Assembly: GCF_012911605.1 (NCBI RefSeq)
Contig: NZ_JAAMPT010000196.1
Span: 1-50,057, forward strand
Direction: 5' to 3'
DNA: 50,057 nucleotides
Origin: Flavobacterium solisilvae
GTDB taxonomy: Bacteria; Bacteroidota; Bacteroidia; Flavobacteriales; Flavobacteriaceae
Positions 40,604 through 47,109 of this stretch are shown here, piece after piece. Numbering within the stretch: position 1 is the stretch's first letter; each line of letters starts with the position of its first letter. The notes below the pieces were generated by a model. It was not told where the DNA came from, ran no database searches, and was given only the letters and a program-made list of their open reading frames with translations. The position numbers and the translations under genes were made by a program.

Positions 40604-41307
40604 TTCCGCCAACCTATTATAGAAATTCGGGTTATTCGATTGTTGAAGCTGGAAGTGAGAAGTCAGAAGTTAGAAGTCAGAAGTTAGAAGCTGGAAGTGA
40701 GAAGTTGGAAGTTGGAAGTGAGAAGTTGGAATTTGGAAGTCAGAAGCTAGAAGTTGAAGAGCTAAAACCTATTCAAGATTTAACTGATGATAATCTACAG
40801 CTAAATAAAAACCCGAAACCCGAAACTCAAAACTCGGAACTATCACCAACTAAAGTTTCCGCGTTATCGTTAGCTAGCATTCGTGCGAAAAAAGAAATTG
40901 CTGAAGCCCAAAAATCGGTAGTGAAAGAAACGGTTCATTTGCCAAACGAAGTTTTTACCGAAACCGAAATGCTAGAACAATGGATGAAATATGCACAGCG
41001 AATGGAAGACAAAGGCTATCGCATTATTGCCTCATTGCTAACCATTAACGATCCAAAACTGGAAGGAACCAAAATCATCCACGAATTACCAAACGAGAGT
41101 TCGAAGATTGATTTTGAAAAAGAACGACCAGATTTATTGGGTTATCTTCGTGGTAAACTTCACAATCATGATATTACAATTGAAGCTAGAGTAAACGAAA
41201 GTATTGTGGTTAAAAAAGCGTTTACACCTCAGGATAAATACAACCGCTTGAGAGAAATAAATCCTAATCTTGATTTATTGAGAAAGATGTTTGATTTGGA
41301 TGTTTAG
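40582..41307 (+). CDS. dnaX: DnaX tau-specific C-terminal region in the -1 frame
   Basis: Open frame of 241 codons in the -1 frame relative to the gamma-like product. It has no convincing start of its own: an ATG at 40543 only reads domain III out of frame. It begins NFIIPPTYYRNSGYS, then a Glu/Ser/Lys-rich linker of imperfect SEKLE-type repeats (40645-40759), then KVSALSLASIRAKKEIAEAQ and a folded end domain (MEDKGYRIIASLLTINDPKL to LDLLRKMFDLDV). Such flavobacterial tau tails would contact polymerase alpha or the helicase. It is translated only by frameshift, slippage, or if the A run is misread. Confidence 0.8.
   Translation, partial: KKKANFIIPPTYYRNSGYSIVEAGSEKSEVRSQKLEAGSEKLEVGSEKLEFGSQKLEVEELKPIQDLTDDNLQLNKNPKPETQNSELSPTKVSALSLASIRAKKEIAEAQKSVVKETVHLPNEVFTETEMLEQWMKYAQRMEDKGYRIIASLLTINDPKLEGTKIIHELPNESSKIDFEKERPDLLGYLRGKLHNHDITIEARVNESIVVKKAFTPQDKYNRLREINPNLDLLRKMFDLDV
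40645..40759 (+). repeat. GAAGTTGGAAGT-type repeat inside the dnaX linker
   Basis: Imperfect units of the type GAAGTKRGAAGT run for 115 bp in frame with the tau part and code for repeated SEKLE/SQKLE motifs. The style is that of intergenic simple repeats seen elsewhere in the window, but here it is in coding DNA. Confidence 0.8.
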
Positions 41308-41308
41308 T

Positions 41309-42310
41309 TTACTGATATATTTTCTCTAAAATCAAATTTCCAACTTTTGGTCTAAAATGACTAGTTTCATAGTAATTATGTTTATCCTCTGTGAGGAAAT
41401 TTTTTCCAGAGAAATCATAAATTTTTTCTCCAAACATATTTTTCAACAGTTTAATATCTTTTTTACTAAACTTTTTTTGTTCATATAATGGACTCAATAC
41501 TATTTTATAGCTTGTTTTATTTTTTTCTAAAATTGCCTTTATTCCATTCAAAAAAAATAACTGTTCAGCTTTAATTTGATTTTCACTATCTGTTGTTTCA
41601 ATTGTTCGTTTATAAAAAATGTCTTTTCTACCTTGATAATACTTTTCAGGAGATTCATTTATTTCCTTCTCTTGATCTAGAATATTAATTTCATTGGTTA
41701 TTTTATCAAATGTTATTTTCCTTTTTTCTATATAACCAGTCATATATGATTTATAATCACCTGAAATTTTATAAGCATAAAAGTTAAACAAAAATTTCAC
41801 ATCCAAATAAGCTTTAAAAAATTCTAAATGAAACTTAAATTTACTTTCATTTGAAACATCTGGATGTTTTATAAATAAATGTCCTGAATGATTTTTTACT
41901 TCTTTAAAAGTAACATCTCTACAAAATAATATCAAAGCATTCTTGATAGGTATTTTTCTAGTGTCTAGAAATCTAAGTTTGGTATAAATCCCATAAATAG
42001 ATTCTTTTGATGCATCAAACATGAAAGGTTTACTCTCATACTCTAAATAATTTTTCCAAGAACTTGGTTTAAACGCTAAAGTTCTTGAGCTTCCTAAGAT
42101 AAAAGAATCATATTGTTCCCTTTTGTAATTTTTAATAAAAACGGAAGTAGAAACATAATCTCTATTAGGAATAACAAATGGAAATGAATAATCATCATAA
42201 TCACGAATTACTTTAAAAGGATCAAAATAGATATATGATGATAGCAGTATTAGAAATGGTAAACTACAAATCAAAGAAAATCTAAATATGTTCTTTAAAA
42301 ACTTTACCAC
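41309..42310 (-). CDS. Membrane-anchored SGNH-like protein
   Basis: 333 residues. One N-terminal membrane helix (10-30) is followed by a soluble domain. YDSFILGSSRTLAFKPSSW near residue 66 resembles the first block of SGNH/GDSL hydrolases (G-S-S-R). The C-terminal NYYETSHFRPKVGNLILEKI resembles their last block, with a His. The Ser is in the GSSR loop, so an esterase or acetyltransferase-like role on surface glycans is possible, but the middle is unlike any family I know. It ends 1 bp from the converging dnaX. It begins 26 bp after ppx and may belong to that operon. Confidence 0.6.
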   Translation of the reverse strand: MVKFLKNIFRFSLICSLPFLILLSSYIYFDPFKVIRDYDDYSFPFVIPNRDYVSTSVFIKNYKREQYDSFILGSSRTLAFKPSSWKNYLEYESKPFMFDASKESIYGIYTKLRFLDTRKIPIKNALILFCRDVTFKEVKNHSGHLFIKHPDVSNESKFKFHLEFFKAYLDVKFLFNFYAYKISGDYKSYMTGYIEKRKITFDKITNEINILDQEKEINESPEKYYQGRKDIFYKRTIETTDSENQIKAEQLFFLNGIKAILEKNKTSYKIVLSPLYEQKKFSKKDIKLLKNMFGEKIYDFSGKNFLTEDKHNYYETSHFRPKVGNLILEKIYQ

Positions 42311-42336
42311 TTCATTGGTTGTAAAATATTAACATT

Positions 42337-43227
42337 TTAAATAATTCCCTGATACATCGCTTTTACAATTCCATCGGAAAGACCAATTTTTGGTACATAA
42401 ATTTTAGTCGCTTTACTCCATTTCATCGCATTTAGATAAATTCGGATTGCAGGAATAATTACGTCAGCTCGGTCAGTGTTTAAACCCATTTCGGCAATGC
42501 GCTGTTCATAAGTCAATGAATTCAGATATTGATATTGCGAATTCAGATACATATATGACAACGCTTGATCTTGCATTTTTCCGGAAAGTTTAAAAATTTT
42601 GTTGATGTTTCCGCCAGAACCAATCAAGATTACATTTTCATATTCTGCCGTATGGAGTTTTATCCATTTTTCGATTTCTTCCCAAACCACATCGTTTACC
42701 ATATTATTCAACAAACGAACGGTTCCGTTTTTGAACGATTTTGAAGCTACCATTTTTCCGTTATCGAAAAGAGAAAACTCGGTACTTCCGCCACCAACAT
42801 CTACATACAAATAGGTTTGGTCAGTTTTTATAAAATGGTGCAAATCGGATGAAGCAATAATTGCAGCTTCGTTTTTTCCATCGATTATATCAATTTCAAT
42901 TTCGGCTTTTTCCAAAATTGTATTGGCTACTTCTTTTCCATTATAAGCTTCGCGCATTGCCGAAGTTGCACAGGCTTTGTATTTTTCGACTTTATAAACC
43001 TTCATCAACAATTTGAAAGCTTTCATGGCGTCAATCATTCGGTCGATGTTTTCTTCGGATATTTCACCAACGGTAAATGCATCTTGCCCAAGACGAATTG
43101 GCACACGAATTAAAGCACTTTTGTTAAACTGAGTTTCTTTTCCTTCTTGTTCTACAATATTAGATATAAGCATTCTCATGGCATTGGAACCAATATCGAT
43201 AGCTGCATATTTTTTTATAGTAATCAT
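42337..43227 (-). CDS. ppx: Ppx/GppA-family exopolyphosphatase
   Basis: 296 residues of the short Ppx/GppA form. The ASKHA phosphate-1 motif YAAIDIGSNAMRMLISNIVE is at residues 7-26. LATSAMREAYNG-like ACATSAMREAYNGKEVANTI lies near 87, and the phosphate-2 motif YLYVDVGGGSTEFSLFDNGK near 138. It has no C-terminal HD domain. It cleaves terminal phosphates from polyphosphate (or pppGpp). It starts 3 bp after ppk1, so the two opposite activities are made from one mRNA. Confidence 0.93.
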   Translation of the reverse strand: MITIKKYAAIDIGSNAMRMLISNIVEQEGKETQFNKSALIRVPIRLGQDAFTVGEISEENIDRMIDAMKAFKLLMKVYKVEKYKACATSAMREAYNGKEVANTILEKAEIEIDIIDGKNEAAIIASSDLHHFIKTDQTYLYVDVGGGSTEFSLFDNGKMVASKSFKNGTVRLLNNMVNDVVWEEIEKWIKLHTAEYENVILIGSGGNINKIFKLSGKMQDQALSYMYLNSQYQYLNSLTYEQRIAEMGLNTDRADVIIPAIRIYLNAMKWSKATKIYVPKIGLSDGIVKAMYQGII

Positions 43228-43230
43228 TTA

Positions 43231-45375
43231 CTAGTCTTGGTTTGGAATTGGACAATTGGAATTTAGCAATTCCGTATTTTGGTTTAAAAAATAATTATAG
43301 GTTTCAAATTGAGCTCTAAAAATTGGCTCGTTTTCTTCTCGTTTTCGATACACATTGTCTAATTTTTCTGAATGAAAACGTGCTTTTACATTTCCTTTCC
43401 AACCTACATTAAAGATATCAATGATTTGTTTTTTGCAATCTTCGTCATATATTGGACAGGTTACTTCTACTCGACCATCAAGATTTCGTGTCATAAAATC
43501 GGCGGAAGAAATAAAAACTTCGGGTTTATCGTTGTTACAAAAAATAAACGAACGCGTATGTTCAAGGAAATTATCAACGATACTTATGGCTTCAATGTTT
43601 TCGCTCATTCCTTTTACACCTGGAATTAACGAACAAATTCCTCTTACTTGCAGTTTTATTTTCACACCTGCATTGCTGGCATCATATAATTTGTCAATAA
43701 TTTGAAAATCGGATAAACTGTTCATTTTTAAATGCATATACGCATTTCGCCCCATTTGAGCATTAATTATTTCTCTATCAATTAGTTTGCTCATTTTTGA
43801 ACGAGTATAATGAGGCGAAACAATTAAATGTTTGTATCGATGAAGACGATAATTGACATCAAAAAAGGCAAAAATCTTGTTTACATCTTTCAATATTTGC
43901 TGATGACTTGTAAACAGTGTAATATCAGTATAAATTTTAGCAGTCGATTCGTTGAAATTTCCAGTAGAAATAAATCCGTATCGCTTTATTTTGGCATTTT
44001 CCATTCGCTCGATAACACAAATTTTACTGTGAACTTTCAATCCTTTGATACCAAAAATAAGCTCGATGCCTTCTTGCTGCATGACTTCGGCATAGGAAAT
44101 ATTGCTGGCTTCATCAAAACGTGCTTGCAATTCGATTTGAACTGTAACTTTTTTTCCGTTTTTGGCAGCATTAATCAATGAACTAATAATTTGAGAGTTT
44201 TTTGCCAATCGATATAACGTAATTTTTATAGCTGTAACTTTTGGATCCAAAGCAGCTTCTCTAAGAAATTTGATCAGATACGAATAGGATTGATATGGCG
44301 TATTGACTAGATAATCTCTTTTGGCAATTTTACTCAAAATACTTCCATCGAGCGAAAGTCCTTCTACTGGCAACGGAACTTTTGGTTGATATAATAAATC
44401 AAATCTTCCTAAATTTGGAAATGCCATATAATCGCGGCGGTTGTGATATCTTCCGCCAGGAATGATACTATCAGTAGCATCAATATTCATTTTAGTTAAA
44501 AAGAATTTCAATGTATCTTTTTCAATTTCGGTATCATATACAAATCGAACAGGTTCGCCAATTCGTCTATCTTTTACCGAAGTTGCTATTTTTTCGAGCA
44601 TACTTTTACTCATGTCGCTATCGATATCGAGCTGCGCATCGCGAGTAATTTTTATCATGTGAGCCGAAATGCTTTCGTATTCAAAAATATTAAAAATACT
44701 ATTGAGATTGAACCTGATTACGTCGTCAAGCAGCATGATGTATTGCTTTCCGTTTTTGGCAGGAAGAACTAAAATTCGGTTAAATGTTCTTGGTATTTCG
44801 ATTAAAGCGTAACGAATTTCTTTTTTTGGCTTTTTTAAAACATTCAATACAGAAGTCTTTTCTTCGACACTTTTCATCACTAATTTAATAGCCAAATAAC
44901 CCGATGTATCTTTCAGCAAAGGAAATTCTGCCAAATCGTTTAATATAATCGTAACCAATTCAGGACTAACTGTTTGAATAAAATAGTCTTTTATAAATTC
45001 GGCTTGATCAGCATCGACTTGGGTTTCGTTTAGAATAATGATATTTTCCTTTTCGAGTTGTTCTTCGATTGCTTTTAGAACTTTTAAACTTTCCGATTGC
45101 TGCTTGATTACGATTTCGGTAATGTCTTTAACAAGTTGTTGCGCAGAAATTCCGCCAAGTACTTTTTCTCCCGATTTTCCACTTAACGCTAATCGTCTAA
45201 CTGCAGCAAAACGCACTCTAAAAAATTCGTCTAAGTTATTAGAAAAAATTCCTAAAAATCGTAATCTTTCTAACAACGGAACGGCTTCATCGGCTGCTTC
45301 TTGAAGCACTCTTGCATTGAAAGCTAACCAACTTTTTTCTCTATCTATATATCTGTATTTTTTTTCTTCGCTCAT
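43231..45375 (-). CDS. ppk1: Polyphosphate kinase 1
   Basis: 714 residues, full length. The N domain begins YIDREKSWLAFNARVLQEAA. The head domain shows RILVLPAKNGKQYIMLLDDV. The C-terminal catalytic part contains GLKVHSKICVIER with the phosphorylated His (HSK) and, further on, NFLEHTRSFIFCN with the second His. It makes polyphosphate from ATP reversibly. Gene order is sixA (5 bp), ppk1, ppx (3 bp) on the same strand. No -7 box of its own is visible, so it is transcribed from upstream of sixA. Confidence 0.95.
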   Translation of the reverse strand: MSEEKKYRYIDREKSWLAFNARVLQEAADEAVPLLERLRFLGIFSNNLDEFFRVRFAAVRRLALSGKSGEKVLGGISAQQLVKDITEIVIKQQSESLKVLKAIEEQLEKENIIILNETQVDADQAEFIKDYFIQTVSPELVTIILNDLAEFPLLKDTSGYLAIKLVMKSVEEKTSVLNVLKKPKKEIRYALIEIPRTFNRILVLPAKNGKQYIMLLDDVIRFNLNSIFNIFEYESISAHMIKITRDAQLDIDSDMSKSMLEKIATSVKDRRIGEPVRFVYDTEIEKDTLKFFLTKMNIDATDSIIPGGRYHNRRDYMAFPNLGRFDLLYQPKVPLPVEGLSLDGSILSKIAKRDYLVNTPYQSYSYLIKFLREAALDPKVTAIKITLYRLAKNSQIISSLINAAKNGKKVTVQIELQARFDEASNISYAEVMQQEGIELIFGIKGLKVHSKICVIERMENAKIKRYGFISTGNFNESTAKIYTDITLFTSHQQILKDVNKIFAFFDVNYRLHRYKHLIVSPHYTRSKMSKLIDREIINAQMGRNAYMHLKMNSLSDFQIIDKLYDASNAGVKIKLQVRGICSLIPGVKGMSENIEAISIVDNFLEHTRSFIFCNNDKPEVFISSADFMTRNLDGRVEVTCPIYDEDCKKQIIDIFNVGWKGNVKARFHSEKLDNVYRKREENEPIFRAQFETYNYFLNQNTELLNSNCPIPNQD

Positions 45376-45380
45376 TATAA

Positions 45381-45863
45381 TTATATATCTTTTGGAAAAA
45401 TCACTCTAATAGTTTTTCCGTTAGACAAGTTTTTCCATGAATTTGTTTCAAATGTAATCCAAACAAATCCAGCAGTTGTTACGTTAAAGATAAATCTATC
45501 GCCAAATTTATTGACAAAATTTGTAATTGCCTCATTATGTCCAAAAACAATTAGATTTTCTATATCATCAGAAGAACTAGAGATAATTTGTTCCAATTTA
45601 TGCTCATCAAAGGTGTATAAATCGGTCTTAAACTGAATATTTTCTATGGGAAAATTGAAATTTTGAGCAAATATCATTGCGGTTTCCATAGCACGTTTTG
45701 CTTGGCTAGACCAAATTATATATTTTTTTGGCAAATATTTATTGACTTCTGTAGAAACTGAATGTGCATCTTGAATTCCTTTTTTAGTCAATGGTCTATC
45801 AAAATCATTTAGTGGCGCATCCCAACTTGATTTAGCATGTCGAATTAGAATTAGATTTTTCAT
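45381..45863 (-). CDS. sixA: SixA-type phosphohistidine phosphatase
   Basis: 160 residues of the histidine-phosphatase superfamily. LILIRHAKSSWDAPLNDFDR at residues 4-23 is the RHG-type motif with the phospho-accepting His, and the second His is in LIVFGHNEAITNFV near 112. As in SixA, which removes phosphate from His of phosphorelay proteins, the fold is minimal. It precedes ppk1 by 5 bp on the same strand, so it is made with the polyphosphate enzymes. A target could be a His kinase or phosphorylated PPK, by inference. Confidence 0.9.
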   Translation of the reverse strand: MKNLILIRHAKSSWDAPLNDFDRPLTKKGIQDAHSVSTEVNKYLPKKYIIWSSQAKRAMETAMIFAQNFNFPIENIQFKTDLYTFDEHKLEQIISSSSDDIENLIVFGHNEAITNFVNKFGDRFIFNVTTAGFVWITFETNSWKNLSNGKTIRVIFPKDI

Positions 45864-46492
45864 ATTTAGAATAAAAGATATTGAAAGTTTATAAAGTTAA
45901 GCTTTTCTGTAGAATTCTAGAAATCGAGTTTATTTAATGTTGTATCATTTGCACAACTATTCTAATGAACCGATTATCATTTTAACATTTTCATCCATTG
46001 GATGTAAGTAAATTTTGCTTTCAATGCTTTTATTTTAAAAAATTAGTTAAAAAGAAAGGGTATTTACATTTACAAATACAATATCAAAACGAACTTAAAA
46101 AAATGTAATCAAGAAATAATCTTATAAACAAAATTATGTTAATATGTTTTTGTAGTCTTTTTAACCATAAAAAACATAAAAAATGCACTTTATCTATAAA
46201 ATCATACACTTTATCGTCTTTTTATTTGGTCAAACGAAAAAGAAAATATAATTTCGACTTTGAAAAACAAAAAAAAGTGTGAAACAAAGCCTAAAAAAGC
46301 GTTAAAAAGCTCGGTGAATAGAACTTAAATGACAAAAAACAACATTTAATCGAGTTTTCTAGCCATTTGTAGAAAAAATTAACCATTCCAATAGTATGTA
46401 TCTAAATTAGCCTCGTGAAAATATATCTAAAAAAGTCTGTTAAAAAGCTTTTAGTTATAGATGAACTGTAATGATTTAAAAAATTTAATATC
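45864..46492. other. 629-bp gene-poor stretch
   Basis: It separates sixA from the secreted-protein operon. The only frame with a sensible start is a 22-codon frame at 46183-46251, too short to support. GTTAAAAAG words recur four times. No hairpin with a T tract and no exact TAnnTTTG is seen. It probably holds the long leader of the downstream operon, which I could not resolve. Confidence 0.5.
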
Positions 46493-46564
46493 ATGAAAGT
46501 ATTAATCCCAAACCGATTGAATAACCGTCAAACAAAACAAATGTTTGAAAAAACTAATGAAACT

Positions 46565-47083
46565 ATGAGAACAAAAGTACTCCTACTTTTACTACTTGTT
46601 ACAATTTGTACAAGTATGTCGGCTCAAGTGAACATTGAAAGAGAAAATTCTCTAGTTGTTAGAGACATTAACTCTTTACTAAATTCGCAAGGAGCAAGTC
46701 AAAGAACATCTGGAAATCTACAAACAGATAGTCGAAATTTAGAAGACTTAATTTTAAAGAATCAGTCTTCGGTATATTTCTCTTCAGGAAGTATAAATAT
46801 CTATGGTGAAAAACCAAGAAATTTATATACTGATTTGAATTCGTTAAGTCATGTTTCTAGTGCTAATTTTTTGAAAGATTATGTAGAAATAGTTATTATT
46901 TCTATCAAAAACTCAGCTGAGTTAAATGGTACAATTGATATGTCTTTACTATCAAGTTTAAAGAAACTGAAATATGTTTACTTCGTTAGTGATATAAATG
47001 CTACTGAAAGCAATTTCACGCAAATGATTCAAAACAGTAGTGACAAATATTCTTTTTACTACAAATTAGAAAAAAAATCCTAA
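46565..47083 (+). CDS. Secreted protein of unknown function
   Basis: 172 residues from the ATG at 46565, which puts a signal peptide at the start (MRTKVLLLLLLVTICTSMSA, cleavage after AQ). The frame also has an ATG at 46493, adding 24 polar residues (MKVLIPNRLNNRQTKQMFEK), which would bury the signal peptide and is less likely. The mature part shows NQSSVYFSSGSINIYGEKPR and a small domain (DYVEIVIISIKNSAELNG). No family is recognised. It lies 26 bp before the large surface-protein gene and is probably co-transcribed with it. Confidence 0.62.
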   Translation: MRTKVLLLLLLVTICTSMSAQVNIERENSLVVRDINSLLNSQGASQRTSGNLQTDSRNLEDLILKNQSSVYFSSGSINIYGEKPRNLYTDLNSLSHVSSANFLKDYVEIVIISIKNSAELNGTIDMSLLSSLKKLKYVYFVSDINATESNFTQMIQNSSDKYSFYYKLEKKS

Positions 47084-47109
47084 ATCAATAAAATTTTAAA
47101 AGAGTGTTT

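Noticed and set aside
46183..46251. 22-codon frame MHFIYKIIHFIVFLFGQTKK
   Set aside because: Hydrophobic and with a start, but too short, with no promoter match or conservation evidence.
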